In this document: positions 1 to 7,957 of the stretch, one piece after another | Numbering within the stretch: the first letter of the stretch is position 1 | Layout of the letters: each line of letters opens with the position of its first letter | Notes under the pieces: model-generated | What the model was told of the DNA's origin: nothing | Seen by the model: only the letters and a program-made list of their open reading frames with translations | Databases searched by the model: none | Assembly: GCA_964620045.1 (NCBI GenBank) | Contig: CAZUJL010000003.1 | Location: 170,473-234,472 of the forward strand | Length of the DNA stretch: 64,000 nt | Source of the DNA: VFKU01 sp964620045 | GTDB lineage: Bacteria > Hydrogenedentota > Hydrogenedentia > Hydrogenedentales > GCA-2746185 | Reading direction: 5' to 3' | Program-made: the position numbers and the translations under genes

Positions 1-1
1 C

Positions 2-1210
2 GGCGCCACGATCGGCGCGGGCGACGGCCGCGACGTTGGCGTGATGCTGCAGAGCAAGGACCTCGGCGCGTTGCGCGCCGCCGCGGCCGAACTGAAAGCG
101 AAATTTGCGAGTTACGACGGGTTGTATCAGATCGACGACAACTTCCGGCCCGGCAAGACCGAGCTGCAGGTGCGCCTGAAACCCGGCGCAGAACATCTCG
201 GGCTGTCGCTCGATTCCGTGAGCCGGCAATTGTACGCGGCCTATCAGGGCGAAGAAGCGCTCACGCTGCTGCGCGATCGCGAAGAAGTGAAAGTGCGCGT
301 GCGCCTGCCGCGCGAACAGCGCCAGCAGATCAGCGACTTCTCCAGTTTCCGCATCCGCACGCCAGACGGCCACGAGGTCCCGCTGATGTCGGTGGCCGAT
401 GTGACGGCCGCCGAAGGCGTGACGACGATCACGGGCATTAACGGCGTGCGCGGGATCACGGTGTCCGCCGCCGCCGACCGCGAGCGCGCCAATCCTACCG
501 AAATCAACCGCGAGATCATCGACCACTACCTGCCCGAACTGCTCGCGCGCCACCCGGAGGTGTCCTGGTCGCTGTCGCTGATCGACGAAGACAATCAGCG
601 CATGCTGAGCGACCTGCGCACCTACACGATTCTCTCGCTGCTGGCCATCTTCGTGATTCTCTGCACCACCTTCGGTTCATACATCCAGCCGCTCTTGATC
701 ATGTTCATCATTCCCTTCGGCTTCTCCGGCGCCGTGCTGGGCCACATGATGCTCGGCATTCCCATCAGCTTCCTGAGCCTCGCGGGTTTGATCGCGCTAT
801 GCGGCATCATCGTGAACGATTCGATCGTGCTCATTGAGCGTGCGAACGCATACCTCGCCGAAGGCAAGCCATTCCACGAAGCGATCTGCGCGGCGGGCCA
901 GCGGCGCTTCCGCGCGATCTTTCTCACCTCGGCGACAACCGTGCTCGGCCTTGGGCCGATGATCGTGGAAGGCGATCTCATGGCGCAGGTCGTCGCGCCG
1001 ATGGGCGTATCGATCGGCGCTGGTCTCGCGGTGGGCATGTCGCTCACGCTGCTGCTCATGCCGGCGCTGTTCGCAATTCTGAACGACGCGCGCCGCGTTA
1101 CGCACCGCGTGCTGCACGGATATTGGCCGGCGCCGGAAGCGGTTGAGCCTGCCGTACACGATCGTATGGTGGCCGTGAACGCCAAGACCCACATTGCGAA
1201 TCCGGCCTAG
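2..1210 (+). CDS. RND-family efflux transporter, C-terminal part (5' truncated)
   Basis: This is the last 402 codons of an inner-membrane RND (AcrB/MexB-like) pump, cut by the left edge of the window; the frame is already open at the first complete codon. The first half (to about residue 200) is the second periplasmic porter/docking region. From about codon 205 come the closely packed C-terminal transmembrane helices (ILSLLAIFVILCTTFG, then the IPISFLSLAGLIALCGIIVNDSIVL segment), ending with MPALFAILND, all typical of RND pumps. The conserved GIIVNDSIVLIERAN stretch matches the family signature GxxVxNAIVLVdxiN. Such pumps use the proton gradient with a periplasmic adaptor and an outer-membrane channel; neither partner is visible here, so they may lie upstream. 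The substrate cannot be inferred. The stop lies 9 bp from the end of the convergent receiver gene. Confidence 0.93.
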   Translation, partial: GATIGAGDGRDVGVMLQSKDLGALRAAAAELKAKFASYDGLYQIDDNFRPGKTELQVRLKPGAEHLGLSLDSVSRQLYAAYQGEEALTLLRDREEVKVRVRLPREQRQQISDFSSFRIRTPDGHEVPLMSVADVTAAEGVTTITGINGVRGITVSAAADRERANPTEINREIIDHYLPELLARHPEVSWSLSLIDEDNQRMLSDLRTYTILSLLAIFVILCTTFGSYIQPLLIMFIIPFGFSGAVLGHMMLGIPISFLSLAGLIALCGIIVNDSIVLIERANAYLAEGKPFHEAICAAGQRRFRAIFLTSATTVLGLGPMIVEGDLMAQVVAPMGVSIGAGLAVGMSLTLLLMPALFAILNDARRVTHRVLHGYWPAPEAVEPAVHDRMVAVNAKTHIANPA

Positions 1211-1219
1211 CGTGTGAGA

Positions 1220-1639
1220 TCAGGCGCCGGACGTACCGAGCTTGGGCGCGGAGCCTTTGGGCGTGAGATCCGGGCCGCCTAGCAATTCAGTGATCGAAGT
1301 CAGTAGTTGGCCCAGGTCGAGTGGCTTGGCGAAAGCGCGATCCGCGCCAAAGGTTGTGGCGAAGCGCAGATAAGTCTGCGGCTCATTGCGGCCGCCCCCG
1401 GAAATGGCGATGATCTTGATTGCCGGATTCATCCGGCGCATTTCGCGGATCGTTTCGAAGCCTTCTTTGCCCGGCATCAGGATGTCGGTAATCACGACAT
1501 CGGCCGGCGTGCGCCGCTGCAAGTCCAAACCCGCAGCGCCATCCGCGGCCGAAATGACTTCGAAGCCGTTGCGCTCAAAAAAGCGCTGAAGCATCTGAAC
1601 AATGACAGGCTCATCGTCGATGATGAGTATACGCGCCAT
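1220..1639 (-). CDS. Stand-alone response regulator receiver protein
   Basis: A 139-residue protein consisting of one CheY-like receiver domain. The acidic pair is in LIIDDEP near the N terminus, the phosphoacceptor aspartate is in VVITDILMPG, and the conserved lysine is in FAKPLD. About 18 residues after the domain are Pro/Gly/Lys-rich and look disordered. There is no output domain, so it probably works through protein-protein contact or as a phosphorelay intermediate. I chose the ATG at 1639 because MARILIID is the classical receiver start and a GGGGG purine run lies just upstream; the frame is open further upstream to 1735, but that extension does not resemble a receiver. No histidine kinase is adjacent, so its input is unknown. 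Confidence 0.9.
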   Translation of the reverse strand: MARILIIDDEPVIVQMLQRFFERNGFEVISAADGAAGLDLQRRTPADVVITDILMPGKEGFETIREMRRMNPAIKIIAISGGGRNEPQTYLRFATTFGADRAFAKPLDLGQLLTSITELLGGPDLTPKGSAPKLGTSGA

Positions 1640-1747
1640 GCGCAACCCCCGGTTTCTAGTACAACGCGGAGCACGTACTACCAAAGATAGTTTACGCGAT
1701 TTTGCACGGGAAATAAAATGGGCGACCTGTGCCAAGGTGGCACAGTG

Positions 1748-2395
1748 TCACTCGACTTCGGTGACCTTTGGCTCGCCCGGAATCGCCACATCGAAGAGAC
1801 GCAGGTAGTTCGCAATGATGCGGTAGGTCAGGCCCCAGATCGTATAGCCATCGTAGTGCCACGCCGGGAATTCGCGTTTTTCCGGATCCGGCGGAAACAC
1901 ATACGGCACGATGTTGGACGGATCGCCCAAGTGCGACAGCGGCACCCACACGGTGTTCGCCACTTCGTAGTTCGGCTTCGGCGTCGGCTCGCCGGGCATA
2001 TGAAACACAAACGGCGACACGGCCAGGCGATGCACGCTCAAGCGCCCGCCGGACACATCGCTCAGGCGGCCGAGGCACATCTCCTGGGTCAGTGAAAGCC
2101 CGACTTCCTCACGGGTCTCGCGGATTGCCGCGCGCACAAGGGTCTTGTCGTACGGCTCATAACGCCCGCCGGGAAACGCCATCTGGCCGGACCACGGATC
2201 GTCCGGATGCTGCGCGCGCTGGATGAACAGGGCCGAGAGGCCTTGGCCGGGGCGATCGTTTAGGACCATCGCGACGGCCGCGTTGCGGCTCGCTTCGCGC
2301 GAGGCAGCGGTATCGGGAACATGGCGGGCCAACGCGACGGTCGCGTCGTTCACCGAATGGCCCATCAGCGACTTTGCCGAACTGCCTGTAGTCAT
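1748..2395 (-). CDS. Nudix hydrolase, NudL/CoA-pyrophosphatase-like
   Basis: A 215-residue Nudix protein. The Nudix helix is visible around residues 76-100: FPGGRYEP, then eight residues further on REXXEEVGL. The spacing from the acidic residue to REXXEE is one longer than in the general Nudix box, as in the NudL/UPF0035 group, and the preceding IQRAQHPDDPWSGQMAFPGG resembles the GQvaFPGG motif of that group. Known members hydrolyse CoA and its derivatives to 3',5'-ADP and phosphopantetheine; some Nudix enzymes with this look act on other nucleoside diphosphate derivatives, so the substrate is inferred. About 40 N-terminal residues before the domain look unstructured. The gene is transcribed leftwards and is followed after 108 bp by the receiver gene. 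Confidence 0.85.
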   Translation of the reverse strand: MTTGSSAKSLMGHSVNDATVALARHVPDTAASREASRNAAVAMVLNDRPGQGLSALFIQRAQHPDDPWSGQMAFPGGRYEPYDKTLVRAAIRETREEVGLSLTQEMCLGRLSDVSGGRLSVHRLAVSPFVFHMPGEPTPKPNYEVANTVWVPLSHLGDPSNIVPYVFPPDPEKREFPAWHYDGYTIWGLTYRIIANYLRLFDVAIPGEPKVTEVE

Positions 2396-2483
2396 CGCCG
2401 CACCTTGCGGTAAAACCGCGGTAAGTTGCGTCTATTTTAGTCCTTCGGACTGGGCGGAACAACTGCGATTGCCGTGCGCGAAG

Positions 2484-2512
2484 TTGACTCTATTTTGGTC
2501 GCGTCCTACTAT
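2484..2512 (+). promoter_or_regulatory. Sigma-70-type promoter of the QEGLA/DUF1704 gene
   Basis: TTGACT at 2484-2489 and TACTAT at 2507-2512 are separated by exactly 17 bp. Transcription would begin near 2519. This rules out the ATG at 2511, which lies inside the -10 box, and supports the GTG at 2565 as the start of the downstream gene. Confidence 0.65.
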
Positions 2513-2564
2513 GGCGCGCTGTCCGTCTCGGCGCGGCGGACTTGCGTTCCCCAAAGGGCGACCC

Positions 2565-3860
2565 GTGGCGATCAACGGCTCCAGCGAAAACTACAAGCAG
2601 ACGATCCGCACGCTTTCCGACCGTCTGGTCGAGGCGCAGCGGCCCATCCGCGTGTTGGACGCCGTGCAGTGGGACGAGTCCATCGAGCGGGCCTTCTTCG
2701 CGTCGGGCTGCAAGGAACTGCCGAAGGTTGACGCTGCCTACTACGCCGCGCGGCCGCTGCCGTTTAATCCCGCGCAAAAGCGCCACGAATTCCACGAGAT
2801 CGAGCGCGACATCAGCCACCAGCTCGGCGAATACACGCCCGTCGGCCAGATCATGCGGCGCATGTGCCGCGAGTATCAGATGGTGGTGCGCCTGCTCGAG
2901 GCGCGCGGCACGCAGGACTTCTGCACGATTTCGCAGGAGTTGTACGGCTCCGCCGGCGACGTGTTCCATGCCGGCGATCCGACGCTCAAAGATCTCGGCG
3001 ACATGATGGAAGACCTGCTGACCAACATCGACCGCAGCCGTCTCATCGAGACCGAGCCAAAATCGATCACGAGCGAAGAAGCGGTGAAGATCCTGCAGAG
3101 CCGCATGAACACCGCGTTCCAGGATTTTCCGAAAGCGGTGCGCGTGATTCTCAGCGACGGCATCGTGGCCGACGCCGCGGCCGGTTCGGACTACATCAAG
3201 ATCCGCCGCGACGCGATGTTTAGCGAGCGCGATATCCGGCTCATGGAAGTGCACGAGGGCTGGGTGCACGTCGGCACGACGCTGAACGGCGCCTCGCAGC
3301 CCGTCTGCACGTTCCTGAGCAAAGGCCCTCCCTCCTCGACGATCACACAGGAAGGCCTCGCCATCCTGATGGAAATTTTCGCCTTCGTGTCGCACCCGGC
3401 GCGACTGCGCCGCACGACCAACCGCATCCGCGCGATCAACATGGCCGAAGAAGGCGCGACGTTCCTCGACGTGTTCAATTTTTTCCGCAAGCAGGGGTTT
3501 GAGGAAGTCGACAGCTACGTCTCGTCCGTCCGCGTGTTCCGCGGCAGCACGCCGACCGGCGGTCCATTCACGAAAGACCTCGCGTACAACAAAGGCTTCG
3601 TGACGGTCTATAACTACATCATGCTCGCCGTGCGCAAGGGGCTGCTCCAGCGCATCCCGCTGCTCTTCTGCGGCAAGACCACGCTCGAAGACATGCGCAC
3701 GCTCGCGCACCTGGTCGACGAAGGCCTCGTCGTCCCGCCGAAATTCATCCCGCCGCAGTTCGCCGACCTCAACGCGCTCACGGCCTGGATGTGCTACGCC
3801 AATTTCTTCAATCGCCTCAGCCACGATCGCATCGAAAGCGACTACACGGGCATTCTCTAG
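2565..3860 (+). CDS. DUF1704 / QEGLA-motif protein, putative MATCAP-like metallopeptidase
   Basis: A 431-residue protein of the family annotated in bacteria as flavohemoglobin expression-modulating QEGLA motif protein (DUF1704). The name-giving QEGLA motif is present (TQEGLAILMEI, about residue 262). Before it comes a zinc-site-like HExxxH (EVHEGWVH, about residue 228) of the type found in the eukaryotic tyrosine carboxypeptidase MATCAP, which belongs to the same DUF1704 family. The bacterial substrate is not established. The GTG at 2565 is preferred: AAAGGG sits 6 bp upstream, and the promoter at 2484-2512 overlaps the only better-looking ATG (2511). The protein has no signal peptide or membrane segment, so it is probably cytoplasmic. 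It is monocistronic; the next gene has its own promoter. Confidence 0.88.
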   Translation: MAINGSSENYKQTIRTLSDRLVEAQRPIRVLDAVQWDESIERAFFASGCKELPKVDAAYYAARPLPFNPAQKRHEFHEIERDISHQLGEYTPVGQIMRRMCREYQMVVRLLEARGTQDFCTISQELYGSAGDVFHAGDPTLKDLGDMMEDLLTNIDRSRLIETEPKSITSEEAVKILQSRMNTAFQDFPKAVRVILSDGIVADAAAGSDYIKIRRDAMFSERDIRLMEVHEGWVHVGTTLNGASQPVCTFLSKGPPSSTITQEGLAILMEIFAFVSHPARLRRTTNRIRAINMAEEGATFLDVFNFFRKQGFEEVDSYVSSVRVFRGSTPTGGPFTKDLAYNKGFVTVYNYIMLAVRKGLLQRIPLLFCGKTTLEDMRTLAHLVDEGLVVPPKFIPPQFADLNALTAWMCYANFFNRLSHDRIESDYTGIL

Positions 3861-3868
3861 CTTTTCCT

Positions 3869-3899
3869 TGTCATTCTGAGCGCAGCGAAGAATCTCGCC
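3869..3899 (+). repeat. Dispersed-repeat half site (GTCATTCTGAGCG type)
   Basis: The stretch beginning TGTCATTCTGAGCGCAGCG and ending GAATCTCGCC just after the stop codon matches a short interspersed sequence I recall from many bacterial genomes, where it often forms one arm of a palindrome. Only one arm is present here. It carries no coding potential. Confidence 0.5.
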
Positions 3900-3985
3900 C
3901 AGGCGCCCCAGGATGAGCCTCTGCATACACGCGAAACCGCCGCATCTACGGCCCTTTACAACTTGTAGCAGCCCACCCCACCCGG

Positions 3986-3994
3986 TGCTATACT
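3986..3994 (+). promoter_or_regulatory. Extended -10 promoter of the aldehyde dehydrogenase gene
   Basis: TGCTATACT is a TGn-extended -10 element 68 bp before the ATG of the aldehyde dehydrogenase gene. The -35 side is weak (TAGCAG at a 17-bp spacing), as is usual for extended -10 promoters. Confidence 0.4.
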
Positions 3995-4062
3995 CGAAAT
4001 CTGTGCTGCTCAGGGGTGCGGCCCTACGAGACTGATAAACCTTTAACAAGGAGAATGTCATC

Positions 4063-5556
4063 ATGGCGGTAGCAACGAAACCACAAACCAAAACCGCGCG
4101 CGCCGCGGAGTTCCTCTCCAGCCCGCGCAAACTGCTCATCAACGGCCAATGGGTTCCGGCGGCGTCCGGCAAGACCTTTGCCGCGGTGAACCCGGCCACG
4201 GGCGACGAGCTCGTGCAGGTCGCCGAAGGCGACAAGGCCGACATCGACAAGGCCGTCGCCGCCGCGCGCAAGGCCTTCGATTCCGGCCCGTGGCGCAAGA
4301 TGCGTCCGAATGAACGTACCAAGCTGCTGTGGAAACTTTCCGAATTGATCCTGCAGCACCAAGACGCCCTCGCCGAGCTCGAGTCGCTCGACAACGGCAA
4401 GCCCTTCACCATCGCGAAGGCGGTGGACGTCGCGGCGTCGGCCGAACAGTTCCAATACATGGCCGGCTGGGCGACGAAGATCGACGGCCGCACGATGACG
4501 CTCTCGGCCCCCGGCACCTTCGGCTACACGCTGCGCGAGCCGGTCGGCGTCTGCGGTCAGATCATCCCGTGGAACTTCCCGCTGCTAATGGCCGCGTGGA
4601 AATTGGCCCCGGCCCTCGCCGCGGGTAACTGCGTCGTGTTGAAGCCGGCCGAGCAGACCCCGCTCACCGCGCTGCTCCTCGGCGAGCTTTGCGTTGAAGC
4701 AGGCTTCCCCGCGGGTGTCGTCAACGTCGTCACCGGCTTCGGTGAGACGGCGGGCGCCGCGCTCTCCGGCCACAAGGACGTGAACAAGGTCGCGTTCACC
4801 GGTTCGACCGAAGTCGGCAAGATCATCATGCGGGCCGCCTCCGGCAACCTGAAGAAGGTCACGCTCGAACTCGGCGGCAAGGCCCCGAACATCGTATTCT
4901 CGGATGCCGACATGGGCGCCGCCACCGCTGGCGCGGCCATGGCCATCTTCTTCAACCAGGGCCAGGTCTGCTGCGCGGGCTCCCGCCTCTACGTCGAAAA
5001 GAAGTCCTTCGACACCGTCGTCGGCGGCCTTGTCGACGCGGCCAAGAACATGAAGCTGGCGCCGGGCATGGATCCCACGTGCCAGATGGGTCCGCTCGTG
5101 TCCGACGAACAGCTTGATCGCGTCACCGGCTTCGTCGAACGCGGCAAGAAAGCCGGCGCCACGGCGCTGGTCGGCGGCGAACCGGCGGGCGGCTCGGGCT
5201 ACTTCTACAAGCCGACCGTGCTCACCAACGTGAAGCCGGACATGGAAGTCGTCCGCGAAGAAATCTTCGGACCGGTCGTGGTCGCGAGCCCCTTCGACGA
5301 TCTCGATGAACTCGCGCGCCAGGCCAACGACACGCCGTACGGCCTCAGCGCGGGCATCTGGACGCAGGACATCAAGAAGGCGCACGCGATGGCCGGCAAA
5401 CTGCAAGCCGGCACGGTGTGGATCAACTGCTACAACGTGTTCGATCCGCATCTTCCGTTCGGCGGTTACAAAGAATCCGGTCTCGGCCGCGAAATGGGCC
5501 CCGAAGTGCTCGAACACTACACGCAGGTCAAGGCCGTCGTCGTCGGCGGAATGTAA
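4063..5556 (+). CDS. NAD(P)-dependent aldehyde dehydrogenase
   Basis: A full-length 497-residue class 1/2-type aldehyde dehydrogenase, oxidising an aldehyde to the carboxylate in the cytoplasm. Diagnostic segments occur in order: the cofactor-binding region PWNFPLLMAAWK, the FTGSTEVGK loop, the general-base glutamate in LELGGKAPNIV, the catalytic cysteine in FFNQGQVCCAGSR, and the EEIFGPVV and PFGGYKESGLGRE motifs near the C terminus. About 20 residues precede the domain start. The ATG at 4063 has an AAGGAG ribosome site 9 bp upstream. The gene is flanked by its own promoter and a strong terminator, so it forms a single-gene unit. The overall look is that of broad aliphatic/betaine-type enzymes, but the substrate cannot be read from the sequence. 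Confidence 0.96.
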   Translation: MAVATKPQTKTARAAEFLSSPRKLLINGQWVPAASGKTFAAVNPATGDELVQVAEGDKADIDKAVAAARKAFDSGPWRKMRPNERTKLLWKLSELILQHQDALAELESLDNGKPFTIAKAVDVAASAEQFQYMAGWATKIDGRTMTLSAPGTFGYTLREPVGVCGQIIPWNFPLLMAAWKLAPALAAGNCVVLKPAEQTPLTALLLGELCVEAGFPAGVVNVVTGFGETAGAALSGHKDVNKVAFTGSTEVGKIIMRAASGNLKKVTLELGGKAPNIVFSDADMGAATAGAAMAIFFNQGQVCCAGSRLYVEKKSFDTVVGGLVDAAKNMKLAPGMDPTCQMGPLVSDEQLDRVTGFVERGKKAGATALVGGEPAGGSGYFYKPTVLTNVKPDMEVVREEIFGPVVVASPFDDLDELARQANDTPYGLSAGIWTQDIKKAHAMAGKLQAGTVWINCYNVFDPHLPFGGYKESGLGREMGPEVLEHYTQVKAVVVGGM

Positions 5557-5573
5557 TCGACACTAATAACACA

Positions 5574-5613
5574 CCGGCCGCTGGAGCAAAAACTCCAGCG
5601 GCCGGTTTCTTTT
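5574..5613 (+). terminator. Rho-independent terminator of the aldehyde dehydrogenase gene
   Basis: A perfect 13-bp stem (5574-5586 with 5593-5605, arms starting CCGGCCGCTGG) closes a CAAAAA loop and is followed by TTTCTTTTA. It also overlaps the end of the opposing gene at 5612, so it separates the convergent units. Confidence 0.92.
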
Positions 5614-6043
5614 ATTCAGAATCGCGATGTAGCAATTCGATTGCAGGGAGATAGGGGGTCACAACATCGATCACGTCGTCTTCGGTACAGATACGGTAAT
5701 GCGATGCCTTCTCGACCTGTTCCTTCATCAGTGGATCGGAGGTAACCAAAAAATCCATGTAACGTGAGCGAGTAAGTGTTCGGATAGGGCCTTGGTCGCC
5801 GATCTCGTAATCGTCCCACGCGGTGTAAGACTCGTCGAGCACTTGCCAAGCGAGTGGGCGTTCGAACGTAATGAGAAATACACGACTGTCCTCTGTAATC
5901 TCAATGGGCTTCGCCCAAATTTCACCAATAACGTGCTCGTCGTGTGCTGACGTTATGCCTTCCGCGAGCCTGAGACACAGATTTTCACGCAAGACTATGG
6001 ACTGTAGAAACCACGAACGTTGTCCGTCTAGGGGGCTTTGCAT
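5612..6043 (-). CDS. Hypothetical protein
   Basis: A 143-residue acidic, probably cytoplasmic protein that I do not recognise. It has no signal peptide or membrane helix. It is a mixed alpha/beta-looking sequence with a hydrophobic core segment (DSRVFLITFERPLAWQVLD) and a Trp/Asp-rich stretch (TAWDDYEIGDQG). The base composition is clearly less GC-rich than its neighbours, which hints at recent acquisition. Its ATG directly follows the TAA of the GNAT gene (TAAATG read leftwards), so the two are probably co-translated; a role as an accessory or immunity-like partner of the acetyltransferase would be speculation. Confidence 0.7.
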   Translation of the reverse strand: MQSPLDGQRSWFLQSIVLRENLCLRLAEGITSAHDEHVIGEIWAKPIEITEDSRVFLITFERPLAWQVLDESYTAWDDYEIGDQGPIRTLTRSRYMDFLVTSDPLMKEQVEKASHYRICTEDDVIDVVTPYLPAIELLHRDSE

Positions 6044-6664
6044 TTAGATCGCCCGCTCCATGCGGATGTGATTCGCGACGCGCGCGTGCTTGTTCTGTAG
6101 CTTCGATTCGCGCTCGACGACGTCCTTGAAGCCCATGCGCAGATACAGTTCCCGCGCGCGCGGGTTCTCGACGCTGACATCCAACCCCGCGACCGTCCGA
6201 CCGAGCGCCTTGCCCTCGTCCAGCAGATGCTGCACGAGTTTCACGCCGAGCCCGCGGCTGCGCATCTCCGGGGCAATGCCGAGATGCGCGATATAGTGCA
6301 GTTTGCCCTTCGGCGGCTGCACGACCTTCTCGACCTGCAACGCCCGCCGCACCACGCCCGCGCCATGCCACGGCCCGTAGGTGCCAAACACCGCGCGCAT
6401 GCCCGTCAACAGAAACGGCAACGCGTTCTCGCCGCTGAACTGCGCGCCGATCCCGACCACCTCGCCGCCCAGCTCAACCGTACGGTGGTGCGTATACCCA
6501 AACTCGCCGAGATTCCGCACGAACGCATACCGCAGAAAATCGAACACATCGCTCTTCGCCTGCGCCACGCACACATAATCAAACGCCGCCGGCCCAGAGC
6601 TGTACATGAGCGGCAACGCGGCTTCGACGTCGTCAGGACGGGAGGGACGAACAATAGGTTCCAT
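6044..6664 (-). CDS. GNAT-family N-acetyltransferase
   Basis: A 206-residue acetyltransferase of the GNAT fold, transferring an acetyl group from acetyl-CoA to an unidentified amine. The acetyl-CoA pyrophosphate loop is visible in LGIAPEMRSRGLGVKLVQ (R-x-R-G-L-G, matching the Q/RxxGxG/A motif), preceded by the beta4 strand KLHYIAHLGI. A C-terminal NPRARELYLRMGFK matches the usual motif B. The N-terminal 80 residues (PSRPDDVEAALPLMY) form the standard first helices. It overlaps nothing upstream but abuts the unknown protein downstream at the stop codon, forming a two-gene unit. The substrate is unknown. Confidence 0.88.
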   Translation of the reverse strand: MEPIVRPSRPDDVEAALPLMYSSGPAAFDYVCVAQAKSDVFDFLRYAFVRNLGEFGYTHHRTVELGGEVVGIGAQFSGENALPFLLTGMRAVFGTYGPWHGAGVVRRALQVEKVVQPPKGKLHYIAHLGIAPEMRSRGLGVKLVQHLLDEGKALGRTVAGLDVSVENPRARELYLRMGFKDVVERESKLQNKHARVANHIRMERAI

Positions 6665-6724
6665 AGGCCGCGAATACTAACACGAGCCTCTGCGGCTCCG
6701 CGCCTCCGCGTGAGAGAAGTGGCC

Positions 6725-7081
6725 TTACTTCGCCGCGTGCGCGGCGATCGCCTTCTCGATGTTCTCGCCGTTGATGTCGAAGTGGGAGGTGTGCCACGCG
6801 ACGCGGCCCTGATCGAGAAGGAGAATCTGCGGCGATTGGTGCTCGACACCAATTTTTTCCGCGAGCGCTTTGCTCACGGGGCGCGCCTCGATGACTTTGA
6901 TCATGTAGAACGGCGGAAGTTCCGCGCCCGCGGATTCGCACTTGGCGATGTACTCATGCGTCCGCCGCAGCGCCCCGGCCGACACCGGACACGCCGTGCT
7001 GTGCTTGAAAATGAACACCGGATGCTCCGCCGACGCCGCCAGCGCCGCATCCATCTGATCCATCGTGGTGATTTCGGTCAT
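6725..7081 (-). CDS. ytxJ: Bacillithiol system redox-active protein YtxJ-like
   Basis: A 118-residue thioredoxin-fold protein of the DUF2847/YtxJ family. The signature FKHSTACPVS (about residues 22-31) carries a single cysteine in the position of the thioredoxin active site, as in YtxJ, a monothiol bacilliredoxin-like protein. The rest (MIKVIEARPVSKALAEKIG, SPQILLLDQGRVAWHTSH) fits the thioredoxin core with the cis-proline SPQ. In Firmicutes such proteins act with bacillithiol. Its presence here suggests, but does not prove, that this organism makes bacillithiol; no bsh genes are in the window. The ATG at 7081 is chosen because AGAGG lies 8 bp upstream and the upstream in-frame extension is unlike the family. 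Confidence 0.85.
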   Translation of the reverse strand: MTEITTMDQMDAALAASAEHPVFIFKHSTACPVSAGALRRTHEYIAKCESAGAELPPFYMIKVIEARPVSKALAEKIGVEHQSPQILLLDQGRVAWHTSHFDINGENIEKAIAAHAAK

Positions 7082-7121
7082 GAGGCGATCCTCTGCCTGA
7101 ATTCTACCCCAAACCGCTCTC

Positions 7122-7152
7122 CCACAGATGAACACAGATTTACACAGATGAA
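7122..7152. repeat. Short direct repeat, ACACAGAT units
   Basis: Three near-identical units of about 10 bp (CACAGATG, ACACAGATT, ACACAGATG) lie between the methyltransferase and YtxJ-like genes. I recall similar tracts as intergenic dispersed repeats in other genomes. The function is unknown. Confidence 0.4.
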
Positions 7153-7154
7153 TT

Positions 7155-7775
7155 TCATCCGCTTTTTGTCGCCACGCCCTGATACAGATACCCCGCCCAG
7201 CGCGGCGCGTTGTCCATGTAGTACTTGTCCAGTTTCGTAATCTGAAAATGCGCGTCCTGGATCATCGTCTGCGCATTTCGGTTCAGGTGGCAGCCGTCGC
7301 CGATGATTTTCCAGTACGGCGTCAATCGGTTCTGCGTACGCTGGATTTTCGGATCGTCCGCGAGCCCATGCTCCACGAAAAACATCTTGCCCTGCGGGCG
7401 CAGAATGCGCCGCAGCTCCGACAGCGCCTTCATTGCATCCGGAATGCTGCACAGCGTCCACGTGCACACGACCGTATCGAAACTCGCATCGTCGATCGGC
7501 AGCGACTCCGCATTCAGCACGCGGCAATCCACCTCAATGCCCGATTCCGCGATCCGCCGCTGGGCGCGCTTGCCCATCGCGGGGTTCACGTCCGCCGTGG
7601 TGATTTTCTTTACCGTGTTCGGATAGTGCCGCAGGTTTAGCCCCGTGCCAAATCCGATCTCAAAAATATCACCCGACACCTCGCCCAGCACGGCTGCACG
7701 CACCTTGCGCATGTCCTTGTTCGACATCGCAAAATCGATCACGCGCGGGAAGATATAGCGGCTGTAGAAGCTCAT
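7155..7775 (-). CDS. Class I SAM-dependent methyltransferase
   Basis: A 206-residue Methyltransf_11-type enzyme. The SAM-binding motif I is FEIGFGTGLNLRHYP (residues about 38-52), the acidic ribose-binding residue is in ITTADVNPAM, and motif II/III regions are FDTVVCTWTLCSI and LRPQGKMFFVEHG. The RTQNRLTPYWKIIGDGCHLNR region after motif III resembles METTL7/phospholipid-methyltransferase-like proteins, so a small or lipid substrate is possible. AGGAG precedes the ATG by 7 bp. The N terminus (MSFYSRYIFPRVIDFAMS) is amphipathic rather than a signal peptide, and may let the protein sit on the membrane. Confidence 0.87.
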   Translation of the reverse strand: MSFYSRYIFPRVIDFAMSNKDMRKVRAAVLGEVSGDIFEIGFGTGLNLRHYPNTVKKITTADVNPAMGKRAQRRIAESGIEVDCRVLNAESLPIDDASFDTVVCTWTLCSIPDAMKALSELRRILRPQGKMFFVEHGLADDPKIQRTQNRLTPYWKIIGDGCHLNRNAQTMIQDAHFQITKLDKYYMDNAPRWAGYLYQGVATKSG

Positions 7776-7847
7776 GCGATTCTCCTGTCACTAATGAAAC
7801 CCCAAATGTTATCGGCGATCAACGTGAAGACGCGTACCATCCCTTTT

Positions 7848-7927
7848 GTCATCCCCGCGAAAGCGGGGACCTCTCGATGAGCCTTAGCTGACGGTAGATG
7901 GGAGGTCCCCGCTTTCGCGGGGATGAC
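7848..7927. repeat. Palindromic repeat element with 26-bp perfect arms
   Basis: Positions 7848-7873 and 7902-7927 are perfect reverse complements (each containing CCCCGCGAAAGCGGGG or its complement), separated by 28 bp. Each arm itself contains an inner hairpin (CCCCGC-GAAA-GCGGGG). I recall this GTCATCCCCGCGAAAGC type from dispersed intergenic repeats in many proteobacteria, where it behaves like a non-autonomous element. It sits between two divergent genes, 12 bp from the miaB -10 box, so it may act on transcription of either. Confidence 0.8.
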
Positions 7928-7939
7928 AGGAAGGAAATT

Positions 7940-7948
7940 TGCTAAAAT
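7940..7948 (+). promoter_or_regulatory. Extended -10 promoter of miaB
   Basis: TGCTAAAAT is a TGn-extended -10 box ending 9 bp before the miaB ATG. Transcription would start within a few bases of the ATG, and there is no purine-rich ribosome site, so the mRNA may be leaderless. Confidence 0.5.
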
Positions 7949-7957
7949 CTCCCCGCT

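Noticed and set aside
2511..2564. ATG at 2511 as the start of the QEGLA protein
   Set aside because: It lies in the -10 box of a 17-bp-spaced promoter, and GTG 2565 has a proper ribosome site.
2490..4517. A 675-codon minus-strand open frame across the QEGLA gene and the start of the aldehyde dehydrogenase
   Set aside because: It runs antisense to two recognised genes and through a promoter region; no motif found.
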